Source: Streptomyces rapamycinicus NRRL 5491
GTDB taxonomy: Bacteria; Actinomycetota; Actinomycetes; Streptomycetales; Streptomycetaceae
Assembly (NCBI RefSeq): GCF_024298965.1
Contig: NZ_CP085193.1
Coordinates: forward strand, 9,672,001 to 9,736,000
Direction of reading: 5' to 3'
DNA length: 64,000 nucleotides
Shown here: in pieces, positions 24,436 through 32,482 of the stretch
How the letters are laid out: each line of letters opens with the position of its first letter
Numbering within the stretch: the stretch's first letter is position 1
Position numbers and translations under genes: made by a program
The notes under the pieces: generated by a model
Seen by the model: the letters and a program-made list of their open reading frames with translations, nothing else
What the model was told of the DNA's origin: nothing
The model's database searches: none

Positions 24436-25484
24436 ACCGCGCTCCTCGTCCGGTTGACGGTCCACGGCTGGGGTGCGGCGCGCCGGGCCGGGCCGTGGTA
24501 ACAGGCGTCGATCAGGTCCACGACCCGCTTGCCGTCCTCGGCCGTCGAGTAGGGTGCGACGGCCTGCGGACCGCAGGCAGCGGCGAAGTTCTCCAACTGC
24601 TCGACGAACAGGGCCTCCCACTCGCCCCGGGCGGGGGCGACGGGGGCGACGTCGCCGCGGTGCAGGACCTCACCGGAGCGGGTGACCAGGGTGCACTCCC
24701 CGGCGGGGAAGTCGGTGCCGATGGTCACCTCGGCCTCGGTGCCGGTGATGGTGCAGCAGGTGCCGAGCGGGCGCAGCCGGCTGAGTTCGACGATGACGTC
24801 GATCGTGCCGAACCGCAGCCAGGTCCGGCTGTCGCTGTCCAAACCGCCCATAGAGTCGTCCTGATGGTCCATCAGGGTCATGTCCTCGCCCAGCCACCAG
24901 AACAGGCTGTCGAAGACATGCGAGCCGGTGTCCGTGAGCACACCGCCGTGGGCCAGTCTGCGGTCGAACATGGACCAGGTGACCGGCTCCCAGCTGTAGG
25001 GGTGGCCCTCGGTCCAGTGCACACGCTTGACGGTGCCCAGCGCGCCGTTGCGGATCAGCCGGTGCACCCAGGCGTACGCGGGGAACAACCGGCGCGGATG
25101 AGCCATGGCCAGCACGGTGCCCGGGCGGTCTGCCGCGGTCTTCAGCAGCATCTCGGCGTCGGCGGGCGAGGTGGTCATGGGCTTCTCCATGAGCACGTGC
25201 TTGCCGTGCCGCAGGAGGCCGTCGGCGAGCTGGGCGTGCCGGGTGTGCGGCGCGGCGACCACCGCCGCGTCGAACGACCCGAGCGCCTCCTGCCAACTGG
25301 TGGCCTGCTGGGGGGAGCCGCTCCCGCCGTACTCGCGGTAGACCTGGAACGCCCCCTCGGCGTGCGCCGCGTCGGGGTCCACCAGGGCGGTGAGCTGGAC
25401 GCCGGTGACCTGGGGGAGCGCGGGCAGATGGCAGGCCCGCGCGGCGGCGCCACAGCCGATCACGGCCAGGCGTATGGAAGACAT
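24432..25484 (-). CDS. Gfo/Idh/MocA-family oxidoreductase
   Basis: The protein has 350 aa from the ATG at 25484, which has GGAG 5 nt upstream. SIRLAVIGCGAAARACHLPAL is the Rossmann motif. KHVLMEKPMTTSP carries the conserved EKP motif, and HWTEGHPYSWEP and GGVLTDTGSHVFDSLFW belong to the C-terminal sheet domain (GxxxDxxxH-type motif). These enzymes oxidise or reduce sugar carbons with NAD(P). Coupled to the epimerase, it may oxidise C-3 or C-4 of the amino sugar so that re-reduction yields the gulo form. Confidence 0.88.
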   Translation of the reverse strand: MSSIRLAVIGCGAAARACHLPALPQVTGVQLTALVDPDAAHAEGAFQVYREYGGSGSPQQATSWQEALGSFDAAVVAAPHTRHAQLADGLLRHGKHVLMEKPMTTSPADAEMLLKTAADRPGTVLAMAHPRRLFPAYAWVHRLIRNGALGTVKRVHWTEGHPYSWEPVTWSMFDRRLAHGGVLTDTGSHVFDSLFWWLGEDMTLMDHQDDSMGGLDSDSRTWLRFGTIDVIVELSRLRPLGTCCTITGTEAEVTIGTDFPAGECTLVTRSGEVLHRGDVAPVAPARGEWEALFVEQLENFAAACGPQAVAPYSTAEDGKRVVDLIDACYHGPARRAAPQPWTVNRTRSAV

Positions 25485-25549
25485 GAGCACTCCGTTCGGA
25501 TGGCGGGGAATGTCGATGCGGTGGTTGCGGTCGGCGGACTGATGGCAGA

Positions 25550-26305
25550 TCAGGCAGGGTGGAACAGCCAGACGTTGGGCTCGACATAGGTGGCCGAGGC
25601 GTCCGGGTCGGCCTGTACGGGGGCGAGGGCGCCCGGGACCACATAGCCGCCCGGGCCCGGCATCGGGAAGCCCGCGGCCTGCTCCCAGCGCGCCACCGGC
25701 TGGTGGATCACCAGGGATCGCTCAGCGATGGCGAGCCGCTGGGCGCCCAGCCGCAGATGGGTGCGGAGCCAGGGGTCGAACGGCAGGCCGTCCGGGGTCC
25801 GCCAGCGGACGTACTCCGCCATCGGGACCAGCGGGTAGCGGGCCTTGCCGGTGGGGCGCACGGGGATGACCAGCCCGCGCAGCCCGGCACCGGACGCGTC
25901 CCCGCGGGCCCGGCGCAGCAGCAGCTCCGGCAGGCGTCGGCCGCGGTGCGAGGCCGCCACCGAGACCGACAGCAGGCACAGTGCGGTCGGCCGCTCCGCG
26001 AGATCGCCGTCGACGGCGCCCACCAGCACGTCGTCGGCGCCCGCCGGGAGACCGTCCACGGTGCCGTTCCAGCGGACGGGCAGGCCGTGGGCAGCGGCGA
26101 CCAGGGTGCCCCGCCCGTCGGTGACGCAGAGCTGGTGGGTGGCGAAGCGGTCGTGCAGGTGATGCCAGCGCCAGTTCCCCGGGGACTCCCACGTCATGAA
26201 GGCGGGCATGTTCTCGGTCACCAGCCGGTCCGCGGCGTCCGCCAGCCCGGGGGCGTCGCTGAGCCGGCTGACCGTCAGCTCCGCCGGGCCGGCACTCGCT
26301 CGCAC
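25550..26305 (-). CDS. GNAT-fold N-acyltransferase-like protein
   Basis: The protein has 251 aa. LCLLSVSVAASHRGRRLPELLLRRAR contains the V-x-x-x-x-R-G-R/G CoA loop of GNAT enzymes, here with RGRR. IPVRPTGKARYPLVPMAEYVRW follows, a segment also found in GNATs of NRPS-linked clusters. The protein differs from the short streptothricin acetyltransferases, so resistance is only one option; acylation of an intermediate is the other. It lies 6 nt after the arginine-hydroxylase-like gene and is clearly in the same operon. No ribosome site better than GGCACTCGC was seen at the start. Confidence 0.65.
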   Translation of the reverse strand: MRASAGPAELTVSRLSDAPGLADAADRLVTENMPAFMTWESPGNWRWHHLHDRFATHQLCVTDGRGTLVAAAHGLPVRWNGTVDGLPAGADDVLVGAVDGDLAERPTALCLLSVSVAASHRGRRLPELLLRRARGDASGAGLRGLVIPVRPTGKARYPLVPMAEYVRWRTPDGLPFDPWLRTHLRLGAQRLAIAERSLVIHQPVARWEQAAGFPMPGPGGYVVPGALAPVQADPDASATYVEPNVWLFHPA

Positions 26306-26311
26306 GGCTGG

Positions 26312-27340
26312 TCAGCCGATCAGCCGGGAGCCGGCCAGCGCTCGCATCTCACGGGACTTGCGCAGGTCGCTGGTGACGTTGACGCGCTTGAGCCAGCGGT
26401 CGGTGCCGTCGTAGCGGGCCCGGAAGGGGACCCGGCCATGGACCGCCAAGTGGTTGTTGACGCAGAGCACGTCACCCTGCCGCAGGGCGACTTCGCCCAG
26501 CGACCGGTCCAGGACCCCGGTTACGGCCTCCAGCGCGGCACGGGCCTGTGGGTCGTCCTCGGGCGTCTCCATGAAGTAGGGGTCGAGCCGCATGTACGGG
26601 CCGGAGCGCGAGCCGTACAGCACCGCGACCGGTTCGCGGTCGTTGATCAGCCGCTCGATCGTGGCGAAGCGCCTGGCGGACTCCTCGTGGTCCCCTGCCG
26701 AGTTGTTCTTGGGCAGGTGGGACTCGTCGGGGGCGATATGGAAGCGCTTCCGGAACAGCACCTCGACGTGCTCGGGGGCGAGGGCGTCCAGGTCCAGTTC
26801 GCCGATGGTGGTGGCGACGTCGTCGGGGTTGCGCAGCGCCGAGAGCAGCAGGTAGTCGCCGCGGTACGGGTGGAAGGCGTCCTCGGTGTGCCAGGTCAGG
26901 AGTTCGGAGCTGCCGGTGCCGAGCTGCTCGTGCTCGTGCTTGCGGATCGGGAACACGTCGTGGACGAGCCGCCCGTCCTGCTGGGTGGACCAGCCGAACG
27001 GCTCGCCGATGACGGCGCCGTAGAGCAGCAGCAGGATCTCCTCGGGGAATTCCGCGGCGGGCCGGGCCCGGGCCCGCCAGTGCTCCGGGGTCGGGCCGAT
27101 GCGGCCGGTGTCGATCCGGTGGCCGCGGAGCACGCAGTGGCCGTGCTCCTCCTCCAGCGCGAAGGCGCGCAGGAACTTGCGGGTGCGCTCGGGCAGCATC
27201 GCCGCGAGGAATGGCAGGTCGAACAGGAGTCGTGGGTCCTCGGGCGAGGCGTACTTCCGGGCCAGTTCGATGCCGAGGTCGGCGGAACGGTGCGCTTCCT
27301 GCGGGGTCAGTTCGAGGACGTTGCTGGTGCCGGTTGCCAT
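26312..27340 (-). CDS. Fe(II)/2-oxoglutarate-dependent L-arginine hydroxylase-like enzyme (VioC/OrfP family)
   Basis: The protein has 342 aa. The metal triad is His151-x-Glu153 in LTWHTEDAFHPYRGDYLLL and His301 in HLAVHGRVPF. The Arg that binds 2-oxoglutarate lies in DGTDRWLKRV. The HTEDAF-PYR-DY spacing and NPDDVATT are the hallmarks of the VioC, OrfP and MppO group, which hydroxylate free L-arginine at C-3 (OrfP at C-3 and C-4). Together with the VioD/OrfR-like gene two positions upstream in the operon, it should open the route from arginine to capreomycidine or streptolidine. The ATG is preceded by AAAGGATC. Whether it makes one or two hydroxylations cannot be seen. Confidence 0.9.
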   Translation of the reverse strand: MATGTSNVLELTPQEAHRSADLGIELARKYASPEDPRLLFDLPFLAAMLPERTRKFLRAFALEEEHGHCVLRGHRIDTGRIGPTPEHWRARARPAAEFPEEILLLLYGAVIGEPFGWSTQQDGRLVHDVFPIRKHEHEQLGTGSSELLTWHTEDAFHPYRGDYLLLSALRNPDDVATTIGELDLDALAPEHVEVLFRKRFHIAPDESHLPKNNSAGDHEESARRFATIERLINDREPVAVLYGSRSGPYMRLDPYFMETPEDDPQARAALEAVTGVLDRSLGEVALRQGDVLCVNNHLAVHGRVPFRARYDGTDRWLKRVNVTSDLRKSREMRALAGSRLIG

Positions 27341-27421
27341 GGTCGCGGATCCTTTCGGGTGCCCTCGGTGGCGAACGGGGCATGCGGGTGCGCGTGCGGG
27401 TCAGGGCCGGGTGACGCTGCG

Positions 27422-29254
27422 TCAGGTCCGATCGCTGAGGTGCCTGGCGAGCCGCCGGGGCGTGGGACAGTCGAACAGCGTGGCGACGCGCAGCCCGGCG
27501 GCCGCGGGCACATCTGTCCGCAACGCGCTCACCAGACGCATCGCCAGGATCGACTGGCCGCCGTGGGCGAAGAAGTCGTCGTCGGGACCGAGCGCGGGCG
27601 CCGCGAGCACGTCGCGGAACCGGTGGAGCACGACATGCAGGGGCTCGTCGACGGTGGACGGTCGGTCCGGTCCAGGCTCGGCGCCGGTCTCGGGCGGCGT
27701 ACGCACGGGGGCCGCGACCGTCGCCGCCGCCAGCGCCGCCGTGTCCACCTTCCCGTGCGGGTTCTTGGGCAGGTCGGCCGTCCAGTACAGCCGGGTTGGT
27801 ACGGCCCAGCTGGCGAAGGCCGCGGCGGTCGGCCCCACCACCTCCCCGCGCTGCCCGTCGGTGAGCCGGGCGGCGGTGCCGGACTCCGGGGCCAGCGCCC
27901 GGTCGGTCGGGACCAGGTAGGCGATCAGCGAGGTGGCGTCACCGGGGTCGATCAGGACGACGGCCTGGGCGACCGCGGGCGCAGACTCCAGCACCCGCTC
28001 TACCGCGGCCGCCTCCAGGCGGTGGCCGCGCACCTTCAGCCGGCTGTCGATCCGGCCCAGGAACTCCAGGGCCCCGCCGGGCAGCAGTCGGCCCAGGTCC
28101 CCGGTGGCGTAGACCCGCTCTCCGTCCGCATGCGGGTCCGGGCGGAACCGCAGCTCGGTCTGCTCCTCGTCGTGCAGATAGCCCCGCGCCAGCGAGGGAC
28201 CGGCGATGTGGATCTCCCCGGTCCGGCCGGGCGGCAGCACCCGCCCGTCGGCCCGTACGGAGACGGCCGCGTTGGACAGCGGTGTGCCGATGGGCACTTC
28301 GGTGGCGTCCCCGGGCAGTCGACCGGTGTACATGGTGGAGGTCACCGTGCACTCCGTCAGCCCGTACACGTGCACCAGCGCGGCCGGCTGGCGGCGCTGC
28401 CAGGCCCGGTAGGCGCCGGGCTCCATCCGCTCGCCGCCCACGAGGACCGCCCGGAGCGCGGTGGGGGTGGTCTCGTCGGCGGCGTCCAGCCAGCGGGCGT
28501 ACTCGCGCCAGTACTGGGTCGACAACTCGGCCACGGTCGCCTCGCCCTCCCGCAGCACGCGGTGCAGCTCCGGCGGTTCCAGCGGCAGGGTGTCGGGCCT
28601 GCACACCACGGCACCGCCGGTGGCCAGGACGGGGAAGACCTCCTCGATCACCACGTCGAAGCCGAGTGAGGCGATCTGCAGCCAGCGGTCGGCCGGGGTG
28701 AGGAGCAGCCGCTCGGCCACCGCATCGGCGAACCCGGCGAGCGCGCCGCGCTCTATCACGATGCCCTTGGGCCGACCGGTGGACCCGGAGGTGAACAGGG
28801 CGTACGCCGGCTGCGTGGGGTCTGCCGGGCCGCTGACGCACGGCACGGCGGGGGGCCCGGCTTCCATGGTGGCGAGGTCCAGACACGGCGTACCCAGCGG
28901 CAGCGGGGGCCCCTGCCGGGTGCTGTCGTGGAGCCAGAGCACGGCGCCCACCCGGGCGACCAGATCCTTGCGGGCCTCCGGTGGCAGACCGGGCTCCAGG
29001 ACGGTGAAGGCGGCGCCGGTCCTGAGCACGGCGAGCATGGAGAGGACCGCGTCCCGGGGCCGGTCGAGCGACAGACCCACCACGCTCCCGGGGCCGGCGC
29101 CCCGTGCGGCAAGCACCGATGCGAGCGCGCCGGCCCGCGCCTCGGCCTGGGCGTAGCTCCAGCGGGCCGTTCCCTCGATCAGGGCCGGTGCCCCGGGCCG
29201 GGTGGCGACCTGATGGTCCCACCGGTCGAGGAAGTCCGGCTGCCGCCCGCTCAT
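27422..29254 (-). CDS. free-standing NRPS adenylation-PCP didomain protein
   Basis: The protein has 610 aa. The adenylation domain holds LFTSGSTGRPKG (about 150-161, P-loop), LGFDVVIEEVF (with Asp235-type residue for an alpha-amino group), YGLTECT, YATGDLGR, GRIDSRLKVRGHRLE and NPHGKVD. The carrier domain has FFAHGGQSILAM with Ser568 for phosphopantetheine. No condensation, thioesterase or epimerase domain is present, and no MbtH-like gene was seen. The ATG overlaps the stop of the VioD/OrfR-like gene by 4 nt, so both are made together. It should load one amino acid, perhaps arginine-derived, on a carrier for tailoring or transfer. The substrate code cannot be read reliably by eye. Confidence 0.9.
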   Translation of the reverse strand: MSGRQPDFLDRWDHQVATRPGAPALIEGTARWSYAQAEARAGALASVLAARGAGPGSVVGLSLDRPRDAVLSMLAVLRTGAAFTVLEPGLPPEARKDLVARVGAVLWLHDSTRQGPPLPLGTPCLDLATMEAGPPAVPCVSGPADPTQPAYALFTSGSTGRPKGIVIERGALAGFADAVAERLLLTPADRWLQIASLGFDVVIEEVFPVLATGGAVVCRPDTLPLEPPELHRVLREGEATVAELSTQYWREYARWLDAADETTPTALRAVLVGGERMEPGAYRAWQRRQPAALVHVYGLTECTVTSTMYTGRLPGDATEVPIGTPLSNAAVSVRADGRVLPPGRTGEIHIAGPSLARGYLHDEEQTELRFRPDPHADGERVYATGDLGRLLPGGALEFLGRIDSRLKVRGHRLEAAAVERVLESAPAVAQAVVLIDPGDATSLIAYLVPTDRALAPESGTAARLTDGQRGEVVGPTAAAFASWAVPTRLYWTADLPKNPHGKVDTAALAAATVAAPVRTPPETGAEPGPDRPSTVDEPLHVVLHRFRDVLAAPALGPDDDFFAHGGQSILAMRLVSALRTDVPAAAGLRVATLFDCPTPRRLARHLSDRT

Positions 29255-30378
29255 CGCCCGCCCCGCGCGCCGCGCAGGAAGCCGGAGAGCCGGTCGAGAC
29301 CGGCGGCGAACTCCTTCTCGGCACCACCGAATCCGAGCCGCACTCCGTGCGGGAGGTCGAAGGCCGTGCCGGGCACCAGGAGCGTTCCGGTCCGGTCGAG
29401 CAACTCCAGGCAGAACCGCTCGACATCGGCCACGTGCGGCAGTTCCAGTAGCCCGCAGACGCCGCCGTGCGGACGCTGCCAGGCGACGACGTCCGCGTGC
29501 CGCTCGACCCAGCGGTCCATCAACTCCAGGTTGTGCCGGGCCTGTTCGACACGGGGGCCGATCAGCCGGGGTGCGGCGCGTACTGCATGGAGTGCGATGC
29601 GTTCGACGAGAGGCGAGAGGAAGAGCGTCGTGCGGTCGCGCAGCGGAAACGTACGCTCGATCAGTTCCGGCGGGGCGATGCACCAGCCGAACCGCAGTCC
29701 GGGCAGGCCGTATACCTTCGAGAAGGTTCCGTACGAGACGGTGTGCGGGTACAGCATTTCCGGGTTGGGCAACGGATCGGCGCCATGGGTGATTTCCGCG
29801 AAAGCCGCGTCCCAGACGAGCAGGGCGCCCGCATCCGCCACCCGGTCGAGGAATGCGCGATATCCGGTGCCGGAAAGGCTGAGGCCGGTCGGATTGTGCG
29901 GGAAATTCGCCACCACGGCCTTGGTTCCCGGCCCGATCGTGTCGCGCAGTACAGAGTCGGGAAAGGCTCCGTCGGACAGCTCTCCGAGCGGCAGGGTGCG
30001 AATCTCGCAGCCGCGCTCCCGCGCGAAGTGGCCGAGCGAGTGGTAGAGCGAATCAGACAGCACCACCCGGTCGCCCGGCTCCAGAAGGGTCCCCAGGGTG
30101 AGCGCGATGGCCTCGCTCGAACCATGAGTGACCATGACGTGTTCGCGGCGCCCCCCGGCGTACCGGTCGGCGATCGCCTGCCGCAGCTCCGGCGAACCCT
30201 GCGAGGTGCTGTCGTCCATGACGATGCCGTCGAGCTCGTCGTGGCCGATTCCGGCGATGCGGCGCAGTTCCGCGAAAGAATACGGCTGGACTCCGCTGGA
30301 ACTGATATCCAGTTCGGCCCTATCCAGATATCGCCGGTACCACTCTTCCAATATCGGTGGTGCTGGCGGACTGGTCAC
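29251..30378 (-). CDS. PLP-dependent capreomycidine synthase-like enzyme (VioD/OrfR family)
   Basis: The protein has 375 aa and a fold-type I aminotransferase fold. DISSSGVQPYSFAELR near the N-terminus is shared with VioD and OrfR. HGSSEAIAL, NFPHNPTGL and YGTFSKVYGLPGLRFGW follow, with Lys221 binding PLP. VioD cyclises beta-hydroxy-arginine to capreomycidine, and OrfR does so on dihydroxy-arginine for streptolidine. The start is uncertain: GTG 30378 matches the VioD N-terminus best, while in-frame starts at 30456 and 30516 would add 26 or 46 residues. None has a strong ribosome site. It heads the long leftward operon 30.4-19.6 kb. Confidence 0.87.
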   Translation of the reverse strand: MTSPPAPPILEEWYRRYLDRAELDISSSGVQPYSFAELRRIAGIGHDELDGIVMDDSTSQGSPELRQAIADRYAGGRREHVMVTHGSSEAIALTLGTLLEPGDRVVLSDSLYHSLGHFARERGCEIRTLPLGELSDGAFPDSVLRDTIGPGTKAVVANFPHNPTGLSLSGTGYRAFLDRVADAGALLVWDAAFAEITHGADPLPNPEMLYPHTVSYGTFSKVYGLPGLRFGWCIAPPELIERTFPLRDRTTLFLSPLVERIALHAVRAAPRLIGPRVEQARHNLELMDRWVERHADVVAWQRPHGGVCGLLELPHVADVERFCLELLDRTGTLLVPGTAFDLPHGVRLGFGGAEKEFAAGLDRLSGFLRGARGGR

Positions 30379-30572
30379 TGCGCCGTCGTTGCGTACGGGC
30401 GACAAATGGACTCCCGGATCGAGAACGGAGATAGCGGGGCAGTGGTTGCGCTTCATCGGAAGCAAACCCGACGCGTACTGTGGTCCGCAAGCGCTCCCGG
30501 TCCCTGGGGAGTTCACCTTCCATCGGGCGGAAACTTGTTTCGGGCTGATGACCGCCGGGGCAGGGTGGGGCC

Positions 30573-31496
30573 ATGGAGGCGTCAGCGCTCAGCGTTCCGC
30601 AGCTCGTTGACCACGCCGTCCGGCACGGCATCGCGGTGGCCCCTGGCTCCGCTGTAGTGGACGAGTCCGGCTGGGACTTCCGCGTCGTGCACTGCCGCGA
30701 CGAGCACGGCGGGGAGTGGATCCTGCGCTCCCCCCGACGCGCACAGGTGGTCGCGCCCGCGGCGGCGGAAGCTCGGCTGCTGCGACTGCTGCGCGACCGG
30801 CTGCCGACCCGGATCCCCGAGTGGCGGGTGCACACCCCGGAGTTCACCGCCTACCCGCGGCTCCCGGGGACGGCGGCGGGGGCGGAGGACCCCCGCTCGC
30901 TACGCTACCGCTGGGCGGTCGACCCGCTCGACCCCGCGGCGGAGTACCTGGGCCCACTGGCCGGTGTGCTGGTCTCGTTGCACGCCCTGCCGCCCGCGAC
31001 GGCCGGCCTGCCGGACACGGCACCGGACCGGCCCCGCGAGCGGGTCGCCCGCCAACTCCATGCGGCGCACGCCGCGTTCGGGCTGCCCCCAGGTCGCCGA
31101 GCCCACTGGCTGCGCTGGCTGGAGGACGACTACGGCTGGCCGACCGCGACGGTGCCCGTCCACGGCGACGTGCACCCCGGCCACACCCTGGTCTCCCCCC
31201 GGCCGGGCCGTGGGCTCCGGCTCGCGGGCCTGCTCGACTGGACCAACGCCCGGGTCGACGACCCCGCCGCGGACTTCGTGGACCTGTACTACGCGGGCGG
31301 TCCCGCCGTCCTGGACGCGCTGCTCGCCGCGTACCGGGGACAGGGCGGCACGGTACGGGAGGGAATGCGCGAGCACATCGTGGAACTGGGCGACTTCCTC
31401 TGGGTCCGGGTCGCCCTCCGTGGCCTGCGCACGGACCGCCCGCATCTGGTGACGACGGCCAGGGCCCGGCTCCGGGAGCTCGGGACGGTGTCCTGA
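30573..31496 (+). CDS. macrolide 2'-phosphotransferase-like / APH-family kinase
   Basis: The protein has 307 aa. VPVHGDVHPGHTLV gives the Brenner motif with His197-Gly-Asp199 as catalytic base. LLDWTNARVDDPAADFVDLYYAG follows, with Asp222 for metal. VHPGHTL and the DWT-A-VDDP sequence are characteristic of the Mph branch rather than of aminoglycoside 3'-kinases. Such enzymes phosphorylate a hydroxyl of an antibiotic with ATP or GTP. The gene is divergent from the biosynthetic operon at its start and is the last intact gene on the right. Self-resistance or a protective phosphorylation during synthesis is likely, though known streptothricin resistance is by N-acetylation or hydrolysis. Confidence 0.85.
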   Translation: MEASALSVPQLVDHAVRHGIAVAPGSAVVDESGWDFRVVHCRDEHGGEWILRSPRRAQVVAPAAAEARLLRLLRDRLPTRIPEWRVHTPEFTAYPRLPGTAAGAEDPRSLRYRWAVDPLDPAAEYLGPLAGVLVSLHALPPATAGLPDTAPDRPRERVARQLHAAHAAFGLPPGRRAHWLRWLEDDYGWPTATVPVHGDVHPGHTLVSPRPGRGLRLAGLLDWTNARVDDPAADFVDLYYAGGPAVLDALLAAYRGQGGTVREGMREHIVELGDFLWVRVALRGLRTDRPHLVTTARARLRELGTVS

Positions 31497-31734
31497 TCGT
31501 GGCGACAAGTGCGGTTGCCGGGCGGACGACCGTCACACCCTGACCCAGGGCATGCCACACCTTCGCGTTCACCGGGTCGCGATCCTCCAGGGATGATCGC
31601 GGCGGTCGTCCCGGGCGAACGGCCACTGCGCCATACAGGGATACGACCCCTCCAGGGGTGATGACGGCTCGGCCGACGATCCACTTGGCCGGGTTCTGGT
31701 CCCGTTGGGAACCCGCCAGGGCTCGGAGATCAGC

Positions 31735-31832
31735 TGGGGGCAGTGGGCGCCGAGCTGGCGGCGCTGCTCATCACGGCAGCCGCAGCGGCGGTAGACGCGC
31801 CCCACGGTCTCGTCGGCGCGCATGGTGATCAC
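31735..31832 (-). pseudogene. tyrosine-recombinase (phage/ICE integrase) N-terminal remnant
   Basis: The minus-strand frame reads RADETVGRVYRRCGCRDEQR and then QLGAHCPQL. From memory this is the N-terminus of Streptomyces site-specific tyrosine integrases. Similarity ends after about 30 codons and no catalytic domain follows. It lies 240 nt from the last cluster gene. The remainder of 31497-31973 holds no recognisable gene. Confidence 0.55.
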
Positions 31833-31973
31833 CTTCTACGGCGACATGGAATTGTTGCCAAGGGCATCGAGGGGAACCCGGCCGTGACACCACGGGCGCC
31901 ACAAGCGTCAGGAACAGGGAAGGGCTGTGATGGTGGTGGGACATGACGGGAAGGGAGGAGCGGGGGGCGGACT

Positions 31974-32243
31974 GCCGACTTCGACGAGCTCGTCACGAAG
32001 CTCAAAGCGGAGGTCACCAGTCACGTCCGGGACGAGGAGCAGAATCTCTTCGTCCAGCTTCGGCAGACGTGCGACAAAGGTGAGCTGGACGAGCTGGGGG
32101 AGAAGGTTCGTCGCGCGAAGAGGACCGCCCCCACTCGGCCGCACCCCAGTGCTCCGGCCACCCCGCCGGGCAACAAGCTGCTCGCCCCTGGAGCGGGGCT
32201 GGTGGACCGAGCCCGCGACTTTGTCACCGGACGCGGCAAGTAA
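31974..32243 (+). pseudogene. C-terminal fragment of a hemerythrin-domain protein
   Basis: The frame reads ADFDELVTKLKAEVTSHVRDEEQNLF in two parts and ends DRARDFVTGRGK. The HVRDEE segment is the last iron-binding helix of bacterial hemerythrin-like proteins. An in-frame TGA lies just upstream (31944) and no start codon is available, so the N-terminal iron ligands are lost. An intact homologue stands at 33716-34306. Just after it, at 32272, a truncated frame begins MNKEQLAKALGH and stops. Confidence 0.6.
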
Positions 32244-32313
32244 GCAGCGCGGCATCGAGGGCCGCTCGAACATGAACAAGGAACAACTGGCCAAGGCGCT
32301 CGGCCACTGACGG

Positions 32314-32347
32314 GAACCGCACCGCCCTCCCAGGGGCGGTGCGGTTC
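32314..32347 (+). terminator. hairpin terminator
   Basis: A 14-bp perfect stem (GAACCGCACCGCCC and its reverse complement) encloses a 6-nt loop. It follows the hemerythrin fragment and precedes the ferritin-like gene by about 135 nt. Confidence 0.7.
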
Positions 32348-32482
32348 AGAGCTTCGGCCACGTTCACTCAGCCGCCATTTTCGCCGAACTCCGCCAATTG
32401 GGTGAAATGCTCTGAATGTGCATATTTCGGGCGCGGAGACCGGGTAGGGGAGAGGGGTTCCCGTCGCTTCATAGGAGCCCGT

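Noticed and set aside
27422..29254. The A-PCP protein as a beta-lysine polymerising NRPS of a normal streptothricin pathway
   Set aside because: There is no second adenylation protein, no lysine 2,3-aminomutase and no polymerising module, and the gene is coupled to the arginine cyclase. The idea cannot be excluded until the specificity code is read.
30573..31496. Aminoglycoside 3'-phosphotransferase
   Set aside because: The Brenner motif context (HGDVHPGHTLV and DWTNARVDDP) fits the macrolide-kinase branch better.
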